NCBI GenBank assembly: GCA_001970855.1
Contig: LSSN01000835.1
Span: 4,188-23,885 of the forward strand
DNA: 19,698 bases
Direction of reading: 5' to 3'
Source of the DNA: Smittium culicis
Lineage: Eukaryota; Kickxellomycota; Harpellomycetes; Harpellales; Legeriomycetaceae
Position numbers and translations under genes: made by a program
Part shown: piece by piece, positions 8,995 through 19,698 of the stretch
Layout: every line of letters begins with the position of its first letter
Numbering within the stretch: position 1 is the stretch's first letter
Notes under the pieces: model-generated
Told to the model about the DNA's origin: nothing
What the model saw: the letters and a program-made list of their open reading frames with translations, nothing else
Databases searched by the model: none

Positions 8995-11900
8995 AATAAA
9001 GGATTTTAATTTGTATTTTTTTTTTTAAAAAAAAGAGTGCTGGACAGTTGTGAGAAAGTGTGATGAAGAAGGTGAAGAGCAGTGTGTAATATTTATATAT
9101 ATTATTAATGGTAGGATCACAAAGATATACAAGCTCAAGTACAAGAAAGGGAATTGAAGGCTAAATTTCAGTTTTTTTATTTTTATTTTTAGGCTTTGGT
9201 ATTGGTTTCAGCCAAGAAAGAAGATTAGATACTTATTTTCTCACCAAAAAAAAGTCCAATATTACTAATTGGACGACAATACACTAATACGCATATAAAA
9301 CTACTGCTAATTTTTTTTTTTTTTAGTCAGCGAATACTCACTGCCAATCAAATTGATATCATGCCGGTTCTAACCCTTCCGATATTTTATTTAACCCTTT
9401 CCCGTCCAACTCTCTAAAAAAAAGTGAATTTTATTTTATGTTTGATTTAATGCAAGTTAATTATTCGCTGTTATGTTACATTATACCAATATCTCCTAAG
9501 ACCTCGGGATTAAAGTATTATAATCGAACATAATTGGCTATATTTGGAGGATCAAAGTTAGTCTACCGCCATTGAAAGGGCTAAAAAAGCAAAGCTTCTT
9601 ATCAAGATTGGATTTTTGATCTGATAAACAAGCTAAAAGAATCACGAGATATTTTGTTTTCGTCTACTAAATTTAGTTCACATGAAAAATGCCTAGATAC
9701 AAAAGCGCCAAAAAAATTCGGATTGAAAACCGCTTTATGCTGCTGCAAGTAATTAACATTTCAAGATTAGTAATCCGCGTACTTGCGCACAAAAAAAGTT
9801 AAATATACATTTTCCTACTTACTGCCCAAAAGTATAACCAGAATCAAGCGCTCAATCTAAACTATAAACTATATACTACATCCGCCACAAATACACCTTA
9901 CAACCTCCATCTGATTTTATATACCCAAGATTCGTCTGTGTATCTTATAAATTCTTCTTCCACATCATATATAACCTAGAAAAAAATTGGTACTGCCATA
10001 ATAATCAAAGTTAAAAGCAAAATTTAATCACAATACTCGAACCAATCAAATGACATTCTAGCATAAGTATAATTTGATTATTCCAAGTGGACCAATAGAC
10101 CAAATGTTTAAAAAAATATTATAATTCAATTAAAAGAAAAGAATGTCGAAAAGTTTTTAATACTATATCACCAAATATCAAACTTTTATTAAACTTATAT
10201 ACAAAAATAAACATTTATGCATACTTATATTTGTATCAGCTACTTAAACCTCTCAACTTTATTCATTCATAACTTGAATTCAGAACCTATCTATAAAAAC
10301 CTTACAACGTCAAGCTTTTTGTAAAACATTATGCTTTTTTATCCAGATTTATTCCAGGTTTATGAAAAGCCCAGCAAAATACACTCAGCTTGACTTTATT
10401 TACACTTATCTAATCGCGAGGTGATATTATAAACTCACGCTAACTGTAAATCAAATTATTGTATAAAATAACCAGTCTCAGACTATTAAAGTTCAGCTAT
10501 TCTTTGTTTTGATCAAAGTGAGTATAATTAAAACACCAAAAATTTAAAATAAAACAAAAGTAATAACTATTTGAAATTACTTCGCTTTCATTGAAATTTA
10601 ATACCATCTACCAAATAATCAATTTTTATAATAAAAAAATATTTATCAAAATTTATATAATTAAAATTTTTTATTATTGCCTTGTACAAAAAATATAAAC
10701 TAGATTTTAATAATGGTTTAAAAGAATAATTAAATTGCTCTAGATAGACAAAATATGAGACGAAAACACTCGTTTTATTTTAATAATTCATAAAAACATA
10801 TAAATTCGTACTTTTGTCACATAATAAGTAAAAATAAATAATAAAAATAAAATACCACTCATAAATGTAAGAGATATTGGCATTAATCAATAGAAAAATA
10901 GTGAGCATTCAGTAAATACATTTACAAAACTCAAGGCCATATTCATTATACCGCATTAATAACCCAAACACTATACTGATACTTTCGCCAAAAATATTAA
11001 TGTTATTAGATGCATTTTTACAGAAATTTGTTTTTTTTTTTTGATAATTTTTAGAATAATTCGTTTTGTTGGGCTATCGTTATGCTGCAATAATTTATAG
11101 ATTTGATCATTTTTGATTTCTTTAAAAAACTATACTTTCCTACAAAATTTAAGTCCCTCATTTAATCTCAAAATATTAGTATAAATAGGAAAACTGTATA
11201 AATTTGTTATTATCTCATTTTTTTTATCTTATAAATGTCCATTTTATTATTTTTTTATTCATATCATAGACTTTAATCAATCTCAAACCTCTATTTGAAG
11301 TTATAACGGTAATTTGAACTAATCAATAAAAAAAGAATAGTTTATTTATTTAAAAAAAAAATTGGATATATATAATTATAGTAATTACAATACAAGTTCA
11401 TTGTTATTCTTTTTTTTTTTATGAATATTTAAAGGAGTTAAAATCACATCCACCACTATTATTTATAGTCTTGTAGTTTTATTCTGTGCTTTTTATATCA
11501 AGAGAATAATAAGATAAATATCATTAAAAAAATATAGCTTGCATAACTTTATCGAAAACTTGCATTGAATTCTCTTTATAAAATCCTCTAAAAAGAAAAA
11601 AGTGCTTAAAAATATCAGATTTGCCATGTATTTTTTTTTCCTTTCAAAAAATTCATTTATAAAGGCGATATCTAATTAGATCAAGTCAAGAACGTAGATA
11701 AAAAAAACACACAATCTATAAAAAAATTTCATTAAAACTTACGACAGATTATGTTCATTTTATATTTATAATTTTAGAAGAACGCAAAAAATAGTTCGTC
11801 ATAAGGTATGAAGTAACCCAGGTTTAAAAAAAGAACCGCTTTTTGTAGCCTTCAAATTAGCTTCAATAAAAATTACCACTCATAAAACTCGCAACCAATT

Positions 11901-14040
11901 CTTTTTTTTTTTACCTATGAAAACATTTTTCTTGATATTTACCACTTTTATTCCTTAAATCTATCATTTTTCTATATTGATCAAAAGCACCTCCTAATTA
12001 AGTGTAAACATCTAATAAAATCGTTAAAGTAGATTACCGAGATTTTTTTTTCACAATTTCACTTTAATTACAATCTAATCATATCAATAAAGGTTTATAA
12101 ATTTTCTTACTTGCTTTTTAATCCCAAAAAAAGGTAATATTTGATGAAATAACACTCCAAACTCATTGCAATAAGCATCATACTCCATGAATTACGCTGC
12201 GTATCCCAATAGTATATTTTATCCACGACTCAATAACTCAATGAAAATTTCTTATATAATCCAAAAATAGAATCTATAATTTCAAGAAAATAATAAAATT
12301 ATTCATATTTTCTGAATCGCTTCAAATCAAACTATTTGATCTTGCCATTTGTAAATTCTTGTATTTTACAGTAAATTGAAAAAAGTTTTAATTGATTTTA
12401 TTAACACCCTTTTTTTAATTCTGGTACCACACTTATAGTTAGGATTTATATTTGTATTAAATCTTTGGTTTTTAAATGCTTTTTAAAATTTAAATAAAAA
12501 TTGAGTATTTATTTGGTATTAATTAATTGTAATTTATTGAAATTTTTTAATAATTTAAAGATCATACAGCATAAATGTAATAATAAAACTATTGGTTTAA
12601 AGCTATATAGAATAAAATAAATTTTATTACAAACGTAATTTAGTATCATTATAACTTTAAATATGTTTTCAATTTATTACACACTTCATAATCTCAATAC
12701 TTAGGTTTTTTTTTGACTCATAGTGGTGGTTTGATGACTATTTCCAAAAAAAATTCATACTCAAATGATCAAATAAATTATTCTAGTATTTAATTCTCTA
12801 TTAAAATGGAAAATTTTAACCCATATATTACTCCCTTTTTTTATATATTTGTTATTCAATAAAAAGCATAGAATTTCTAGGATGTGAACAATAATTTCAA
12901 AATTTTTATTTCTTGATAATTCGTCTAAATATAAGCTAGTATATTTCCTAGATTCACAGGTTGAGATAATAAAACATAAAAAAATTATATCTAAGAGCGC
13001 GTATAAACATTATCAAATAATTCAAAATATTATTCTCATGGGCAAAAATATCTTTGCGAAGATACACTTTATGATTATTCTTTGGAATCTATTTCTAAAT
13101 CAAGATATCTTTAACTAAATAAGCAGGTCATAACTTTGAACTGGATATGAGATATACAATTTAATTAACCAATTATAAACATACAAACCAGCCTATTATT
13201 ATTAGAGAGTACATAAATAAGATAATTTTTAAACTTGAATTCCTATCTATAGAATTACCAAAGTGAAAAATCTGATCTTTTGCCATCGATTATTTTAATC
13301 AGTTTTCCAAAAAGCACTAAAAGCGGTTTTTAAATAAATTAGCACTATGTGAAAAAATTATATTAGCACAATTTTAGGGAAAAATAGCCAAATAACTTAA
13401 TCCTTCAGCTATGAACGTTTTAAATTGAACATTTAAATATTCTCCTATGCCCAAATGTCATATTTACATTATCATTCATTATATAAACATTTTTACTCAT
13501 TTGAACATTTAATTCAAATAAATTAGATATATTCGGTCTATCTTTGATTCAAAATTATAACAGCTGATAATCAGTGAGATTGAGGTTTATTTAATCGCGT
13601 TAATATGATACCATAATATAATTATTAGTACTGATGATAAAAAATCCAAATCAATTGTTTTAATAAGGCCACATTTCTTATTACACAATAATTTACGAAA
13701 TTAATCGTTAAAAAATCAAAATTGTTCGCCAAATTATAACTAAATGTATATAATTATAAATATAATCATTTATAATGTACAATTTATGGCTTAAACCGAT
13801 AAAATGGCTTTGAAATTACAGTTTTTAAGTTATTTTTTCCTCAGAATATAATACCATGCTTGTTTCTATGGTATACTTAGCTTTGATATTTTTCACTACA
13901 TATAATATACAATAAATATTTTTATACTACAGTACATTCGCTTTTACATCTTCAAATAACACTTTGACTATCTCATTATAGTTAGCCATTATTATAATTT
14001 AGTTTTAAGGTCATGTTTAACGATTTGGAGAAAACCTATA
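8995..14040. other. AT-rich gene desert, left part
   Basis: The first 300 bases are the DAP1 promoter region. Beyond that, about 4.7 kb contain no intact gene, tRNA, tandem array or RNA that I can recognise. Homopolymer runs and stop codons occur in every frame. The segment 9340-9820 is less AT-rich than what follows and could be an old gene remnant, but I could not match it. From about 9.3 to 12.9 kb the + strand carries more C than G (for example 19 C to 5 G in 9361-9420 and 16 to 6 in 12181-12240). The gag part and 5' LTR of the retroelement relic further right would be expected near 12-14 kb, but I could not see them. Confidence 0.6.
9092..9099 (-). promoter_or_regulatory. TATA box of DAP1
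   Basis: The minus strand reads TATATAAA, a perfect match to the TATAWAWR consensus, about 98-105 bases upstream of the DAP1 ATG at 8994. A long T/A tract at 9016-9034 lies between it and the start codon. Confidence 0.55.
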
Positions 14041-14054
14041 ATATAAACTTTTTT

Positions 14055-14520
14055 TCTTGTGGCGCTACTGAGATTTCTAGTAGTTTTAATCGCCACCTCG
14101 ATCAATTTCGATGACTAATAATACCACATATCTATTTCAATCCTAGATATTTAACTACAAATTCCGATGTACAAAGAATAATTATAAATTTTTTTTTGCA
14201 ATTTAGTAACTAAAATTACAAATTTAGAATTAGATTTAATCTTTTTACCAGGATTATTTAATTTAAATTATTCTAAGCAACAATAAATCAAAGTATATGA
14301 ATCTACATTTAAAAATACTATCATCTTTTTCAACAGATTTTAGGTTTTATAAAGATTATAATATTTTACTTCCAACACGTACTTGTTGCGAGTTTTTTTT
14401 TTAATTTATTCTCTGGCTTGTAGTAGAGTTTTCTGAGTAATATAACGAAATATTTTCTCTTAAGTATATTAAGCGAGATGTGTTATTTCTGCTAGATCAT
14501 TTTTTTGATATTTTAAATAT
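14055..14520 (+). pseudogene. Copia protease and pre-integrase remnant
   Basis: At 14055-14111 the frame reads SCGATEISSSFNRHLDQF, close to the copia aspartic protease start (DSGAT plus His-rich follow-up) except that the catalytic Asp-Ser pair has been lost. About 62 codons later, after a frame change, LDLIFLPGLFNLNYS (14233-14277) resembles the conserved L-x-x-VLYVPGL-x-x-NLLS end of the same domain, at the usual spacing. At 14473-14505 ARCVISARSFF resembles the WHARLGHIS block of the pre-integrase domain with its two histidines lost. Stops and at least one frameshift lie between. These are by-eye matches to short motifs. Confidence 0.42.
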
Positions 14521-15540
14521 AAATAAAAGCTAAATAATTTCGCTTCCAGTATAATATTTTTAAATTTATACTATTAGCCTTAAAAAACCTGTATTTAGAT
14601 TATATTGCTCTTCGAAATTTGAAGTTAAACATGCATAATTAAAATATCAATATTCAGCAAATTAGTAATTTTATTTTTTCATTTAATAATACCGTTAGGG
14701 ATTTTCTGCTTTAAATTAACGCGGATATTATTTTAAAAGCTTAATAGCTAAAATTTTTTTCGGAAAAAGTATAGGTTTTCCGGAATAAAAATTTTAATTT
14801 AATAATAAAATAATGAACAAAAATTCTAGACACTTGATTTTTTGAGCATAATATAGCCATATTGTATTCAAAAAATATTTTATAATATTGTTATATTTGA
14901 ATTTAAAATGCATAAAATAAAAAAACCCATATTACTACTTGTGAATTACCAATAATAAGAATTTTGATCTTAATATTTTCAAATAATCAAATTTAAAAAT
15001 TTAAAAATTTTTTTGGCTTTTTTAATTTGAAATATCGAAAAATTTAATAATTGAATATTTAAAATACTATAGTTCAATATTAAACAAGAATAAATCGGAA
15101 ATTATAGATAATTAGTCTATAATTGTTTTAAAATTATAGCTTTTAACGTTTAATTTTTTGAATTTTAAATATTAATATTTGAAATAAAGTTAATAAGCAC
15201 TTTATTACGTTGAATGCTTAGGAGCTTAGGTAAGAATTAATTATACAATTATTGAATAGAGAATTCGATTTTTAATCAGCTACAAGTTGGAGATTCCAAA
15301 AATTCTGAATTTTTATTCTCTGTTAGTATTTTTGATCTCATCAGAATTATACCAGAATAAAAAATTTTTGTGTAAGTGTATATAATTATTGAATTGAATT
15401 AAATTAATGATAATTTCTGCAGATTATTATATATTAAACAGATATAAATGTCAAAAAAATGTAAATATATAAAATTTTTTTTCATTTAAAAGTTTTATTA
15501 TATAATTAAAAATTAATATTTTTAGCTTAGCAGATTTAAA

Positions 15541-15900
15541 AAAGCTGCAAGTTATTTAAAAATCGAAAGATTTATTTAACTTTTTAAGTTTGAATATTTA
15601 TTGATTCAGGATGATAATTTTATTTATTAATAGTTCCAATCCAAGGAATTTTGGTTTAATCATATAACTTTTATATTATTTTAGATTTTCATTTATAAGT
15701 TTAAATCTACAAAATTTCAATATTTTGAGAAGGTATTAAATATGTATTCTATTATTTAGAATTTTTAATTATTATATATTAAATAATTATTTTTTAATAA
15801 GCGTATAATTTATTAGAGCAAATATTTGAATATTCAAATTTATATATTATGAATTTTTTTCAGATCTTTTTGATTTTTATGTAATATTTAATTATATAAA
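15541..15900 (+). pseudogene. Copia integrase-core remnant (tentative)
   Basis: In the frame starting at 15541, KFEYLLIQDDNFIY (15586-15627) resembles the copia KYFLTFIDDYSR block. FKSTKFQYFEKVLNMYSII (15700-15756) resembles the SDNG-x-E-Y...GI block, with the catalytic Asp lost. NKRIIY-stop-SKYLNI (15796-15834) resembles the ER-x-NR-x-x-x-E-x-AR-x-ML helix. Order and direction fit, but each interval is a little shorter than in living elements. An alternative reading of LIQDDNFIY as the gypsy RT motif YLDDILIY was considered; the downstream blocks and the copia RT-RNase H to the right favour integrase. Confidence 0.35.
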
Positions 15901-16401
15901 GAAAAAAATGTATGATAATATTATACTATAAATAATATCATTTTATTTTTTTTCATATAAATATATCCATGTAACATTATGTGTATAAAATTTATTTAGC
16001 AGGATTAGTTGTAACATTTATGTATTGCTTTTAATCTGTGGTTAATCAAAAAAAAAAAAGAAATTTACTGAAATTTATGTAATCTAATTACATTTTTGAG
16101 AAAAATACTTAGTTCATAGGAGATAAAATTTATGTTATTCATGAAAAAATTTGTATCTCAATAACTATTCTTGTCTCATAAAGGAGTTTTATTATGAAAT
16201 TTTTGCTACTTTTTTTCTTGAAATTATTATTCTATACTTAATCATATATTTTATTTTTTTAGATTATTATATATCCATAGGTTTAAAATAGATGAATAAA
16301 TTTAGATTAAAATACAGTTTTGAACTGGTTTCCCACTTCATAAAATATTAATATAAATATAATCAAATACTAATTTTTAAACTCTTGAAATTAATAATTT
16401 A

Positions 16402-16448
16402 GTACCTAGGTACAATGATAAAAACAAAAGCCAAATATAAATATTTGG
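16402..16448. repeat. Two close palindromes inside the relic
   Basis: GTACCTAGGTAC at 16402-16413 is a perfect 12-bp palindrome of mixed composition. Eighteen bases further, CCAAATAT (16431-16438) and ATATTTGG (16441-16448) form a perfect 8-bp inverted repeat around two A. They lie in the unexplained stretch between integrase and RT remnants. A role is unknown. Confidence 0.6.
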
Positions 16449-17400
16449 AAAATATGATTTCAAATCGATCAATCTATATTTCAATGGTGAAATAAATTGA
16501 GGTTAAAACTACAAAAATCAAAAATGACTGAAATAGATAAAATAATAAATAACAAAGAGTTCTAAGTATGATTTAAAAAAAAAAATTCAGATAAATAAAT
16601 TATCTATTATAAATATGAATTCAATTCATTATTGCTCAATTTTAAATCAAATATGCTGACTATATAAAAAGATTTAATTATATTAAAGCTATTAAATACA
16701 TATTAATAATAGCATTTTTATTATAATATTAAGATTTTTATCTAATTAAACTATAAACTAATTTAATATTTGTTATTCATAATAAATCTAGTAGTGTTTC
16801 TATTTTCTATATAAAATTATTTTAATGATTTTATAGATTTGATATATATTCTTAAAATTCTTTGTTAATCATTAATAAAAAAATTCCTAATATTTGGTGA
16901 AAGTAAATCATTATTGTAATAGTTGTGATTAAATATAATTATATATTATGTGTAATAATATACAAGTAATAGATTGAAATTTTTGATTATTTAAATAAAT
17001 ATCAATACATTATCGTTTAATAACCTAGAAATCAATTTATTTACAATATTTTAAATTAATTACAATTATAATTTTAAAACATTAACTGTTAGTACACTTA
17101 ACGAATTTTTTTATTTAACCTATAAAAATAAAAAAAATACCAAATATTCTCTCTTTATTTTTCAAATAAAATGGGTTTAATAGGTCATATTTCGAATTTG
17201 ATTAACAGTATTAATAAATATCACAAATTTAAAAATTTAAGCTAGGAAATAAGAATATGAAAAATTAAATAAAAATTAAATAAAATTTAAATAAATTTTT
17301 AGATTTACAGAATTTCAATATTTATGACTATAAATTAGAGATTATTAGCTAAAAATTATATTAGTTATAATAAATATCGTTCACAAATCCGGGATTATAA

Positions 17401-18255
17401 AATTTTTTTAAAAATGATAACCTTATTCTGATAAAAATAATTTCTTTTATTTTATAATTTTCAGAAATTTTATCGATCTTTTGCTTTATTACGATTAGGG
17501 TTTGAAATTTAAATCATTTTTATTGGACTATCAACTTAAAGGATTGAAAATTATATTCAAATATTCTATTCTATTCTACTGATGAAAGATTATTCAAAAC
17601 AGCAGAGATACAAATTCTTTGATTAGATAATTTAAAGCTTATAATATACTTAGGTATAAAAAAATTTCTTATTTTTGGCCATCTCAGCAAAATTTTGGAA
17701 TTTAAATTTAGCATTTATCAGCCAAATATAAATAGATGTATTCGAAAATTTAATTTAATAGCCAAAATTTAGTTTTTTATTATTAATAATATTTTTTAAT
17801 CTGTATCATATAAGCTGGTCTTTATTAAAATTAGGGTAAATTCTGCTTTATGTAGTTTATCAAGAAAATCTTCAATTATTGAGGCGATTTAATTTTTTTT
17901 CTATTATTCTTAAATATTATATAGATTTTATAAGTTTAAATCTTTTATTATTATTAAAATAATCGGCGATTATTAAGGCGGATGCGAGTTCTTTATGTTA
18001 TAAAATTTTCAGGTTTTGTAATTATGAATTTTTTTTATTGCCACCATCTCCAATTAAAATTTTTTCGAATCGAACACATCTTTAGAAATATGATTTGTAA
18101 ATTTATTATTTTGGAATCTAGATACCACTGATAAGGAAGTTTATATTCTTATTCTATATCCCAAATAACTGAAATGATCAGAATACTCATTGTGTAGGTA
18201 TACTGATAATTTAATTTTGGTTTATTTTCGGAATTTTTTTAAAGGCTATATTTAA
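17401..18255 (+). pseudogene. Copia reverse transcriptase remnant
   Basis: One frame (codons starting at 17401) carries the copia RT motifs in order and at near-normal spacing. ITIRV at 17488-17502 matches TIR-x-LL. FYWTINLKD then STDERLF (17518-17595) match HQ-x-DV...LDE-x-IYM. IIYLGIKK (17641-17664) matches LYGLKQ. HLSKILEFKFSIYQPN (17680-17727) matches L-x-x-L-x-x-x-GF-x-x-S-x-YDP. LIAKI (17755-17769) precedes a destroyed YVDD. FIIIKIIGDY (17944-17973) matches the Y-I-x-K-I-L block. YSLCRYTDN (18184-18210) matches VSRY-x-x-NP. The gaps from GLKQ to YVDD (about 41 codons) and from YVDD to SRY (about 140) are those of intact elements. Many internal stops; the catalytic site is lost. Confidence 0.7.
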
Positions 18256-18490
18256 TAGGTATAATATCATTATTGAGTTTATATAGATTTTTTGGTATCG
18301 CTTTTTAATAATATATTATTATTTTTAGTGATCTTAGATATCAAATTTTTCGTCGATGGATTCTGTTGGCTGTATAATAAATCTCAACCTGTAGTATTCT
18401 CAACGAGTAATACTTATTATTTTATATTTAAACATTTTCAAGACTTTGATTATCGAATTTAGACCATTATTTACTGCCTGGTTTAATTTA
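18256..18490 (+). pseudogene. Copia RNase H remnant
   Basis: In the same frame as the RT remnant, FFVDGFCWLYNKSQPVVF and STSNTYYF (18346-18426) match the copia RNase H block GYVF-x-x-x-G...W-x-SKKQPVV...ST-x-EAEY almost residue for residue, with Glu-Ala-Glu lost. FQDFDYRI (18439-18462) matches the following KE-x-x-WL helix. The distance from the SRY motif of the RT (about 58 codons) is normal. A further fragment in another frame, SGAIKYL (18635-18655), could be the DN-x-x-AI-x-L motif, but it lies further away than expected and is uncertain. Confidence 0.72.
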
Positions 18491-18720
18491 TTATCAGTAG
18501 CATTATTTATCTTTGACCCTATTACTGGTTCAATAAGATGAAGATATATTTAATTATAGCCATGATAGATATTAATGATAATTAAATACGCTAAATAATT
18601 TTTTTATAAATATGTTATTTAATAATATAATCCCTCTGGTGCGATAAAATATCTAATATTATTTATTTTTTAGACAATTTTTCACAAATAATTTTTTAAT
18701 TTATTAGTTTTTTGAGGATT

Positions 18721-19698
18721 ATATTTTAAAAACTTTACAGATTATTATATTATCAAATTTAGTGATTCAATTAAGCAATTTAATATTAATAAGGGGTAGC
18801 ACTATTTTATAAATCAAGAAATAGTTTAAATTATATAGAAATTGTGATTATTATTTAGCGGCCACAAATTATATCTACGAATAATTATGGGATTAATTTA
18901 AAAAAATTTTCATCAGATTCAGAGACTCCATTTAATTTTTATTTCTATTAAACATTATATATTGTTATAATTTTAAATCGTGGCTATTTGAATTATGACC
19001 CGGAATTTACGCGAATTGGTATCTAAAATAGGCCTATATTAAATATTATTTTCGTGATTTGCCGTTTTTCAATTAGCTCAATGGATTTTATGCACTGATT
19101 TCGATGGAAGAACTATAACCTAATGTAAAATGAGAATTCGTAATTGAACAGGTAATTTTTCTGATATTTTTTCTGATGACACTATGCTTCAAGTTTCTAG
19201 AAATAAATTTAGAATAAGGCGAATTTAATTTGATATTTTAGTAGATTTTTATATCCAACGAAATGTGGTTTAGACCTCCTAGTAATCAAAACTTCAAATA
19301 GCTATCTTTTAATTATAAGATAAGGTCTGAGATTTATATAATTTCTTGATTAATATTCAATGATCAACATACTAATCTATGAGGACAGTTATCTGAAGGA
19401 GAGTCGAAAGATATTTATAATTACATATAGCGAACAGAAGTGAAAAATTCAAGAGAAGAATCAATTTATTTTTGCAATAAAAAATTATTGCCTAACTTTA
19501 AAAATGATTCACTAATGAAAGTTTTGTTATTAAAGTATGATGACTTTGAATTTTCATCTATAAAAACAAATGATTGCTCCAAATTTAAATTAGTGTATAT
19601 TTATATCAATTTTTTTTTTTATTTTAAACCTAGTTATCGGTGATTATCGAAAATAATTTCGAATGTATTTCTATATATAAATAATTAAATTTATTTTT
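18721..19698. other. Right end of the gene desert, no intact gene
   Basis: Nothing here is recognised with confidence. The 3' LTR of the copia relic would be expected from about 18.75 kb on; GGGG at 18792-18795 might be the remains of a polypurine tract but no TG...CA ends were found. The segment 18960-19300 is less AT-rich than its surroundings and may be another worn coding relic. At 19428-19640 one + frame stays open for about 70 codons (no good ATG at its start, one at 19515) with a mixed, protein-like composition that I cannot match to a family; it may be a remnant or chance. Confidence 0.5.

Larger units (their letters stand above)
14050..18720 (+). mobile_element. Decayed Ty1/copia retrotransposon, pol remnants
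   Basis: Read through its stop codons, this + strand stretch shows copia-type pol domains in the order protease, pre-integrase, integrase, reverse transcriptase, RNase H. That order is diagnostic of Ty1/copia; Ty3/gypsy has integrase last. The RT-RNase H part is convincing, while protease and integrase rest on short motifs. The distance from integrase to RT (about 1.5 kb) resembles the long spacing of yeast Ty1-like elements, although part of it may be later insertion. The sequence is strongly AT-shifted and about 20 stops interrupt RT-RNase H alone, so the element is long dead. Neither LTRs nor target-site duplications were found; the boundaries are those of the outermost motifs. Confidence 0.65.

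Noticed and set aside
12070..12235. Short minus-strand open stretches of 34 and 40 codons
   Set aside because: They overlap in different frames, lack homology, and are within chance length for this region.
17640..17702. Copia integrase motif PSQQN in another frame
   Set aside because: The match is isolated, lies inside the RT remnant, and is in a different frame from all other motifs; taken as chance.
17401..18255. Ty3/gypsy integrase (HPQTNGQ-ER-type motif) reading of the relic
   Set aside because: IYQPNINRCIRKFN first looked like the gypsy integrase end, but the TIR, GLKQ, SRY and W-x-x-K-x-QPVV blocks in the same frame only fit copia RT-RNase H, and with normal spacing.
1..19698. CRISPR array or bacterial-type operon
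   Set aside because: No regularly spaced repeats were seen, and the spliced genes are clearly eukaryotic.

Overview
The window looks like nuclear DNA of an AT-rich, budding-yeast-type ascomycete. Three conserved fungal genes are present, all split by short GT-AG introns (93 to 140 bp), and their intergenic DNA is full of poly(A)/poly(T) runs. In the RRP6 gene, CTG codons sit where the family has leucine, so CUG appears to be read as Leu. Genus or species cannot be resolved from the sequence alone.

Layout. 1-1902: gene-free left flank with a 24-bp minisatellite and a CCAAT/TTGGCG cluster in front of the first gene. 1903-4377 (+): PMT4-type protein O-mannosyltransferase, one intron. 4378-5723: gene-free, with a 22-bp palindrome. 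5724-7990 (+): RRP6, the 3'-5' exonuclease of the nuclear exosome, two introns. 8315-8994 (-): DAP1/PGRMC-type haem-binding protein, one intron, convergent with RRP6. 8995-19698: about 10.7 kb without an intact gene.

The gene desert is the most interesting part. Reading the + strand through its stop codons, I find the remains of a Ty1/copia retrotransposon in the expected order. A protease-like part lies near 14.06-14.3 kb, an integrase-like part near 15.5-15.9 kb, and a reverse transcriptase plus RNase H from about 17.4 to 18.5 kb. The RT-RNase H part keeps one reading frame for about 970 bases through roughly 20 stops, and its motif spacing matches living elements. The RT-RNase H reading is well supported; the protease and integrase readings are weaker. 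No LTRs were recognised.

Strand composition changes sign several times (near 1.6, 7.3, 9.3 and 13.5-14.5 kb), once inside RRP6 at its second intron. A long AT-rich gene desert holding a decayed retroelement, with a skew switch inside it, is compatible with a regional centromere or a subtelomere. That is inference only.

The three genes serve separate housekeeping roles (ER glycosylation, nuclear RNA decay, haem/sterol metabolism). Nothing in the window ties them into one pathway.
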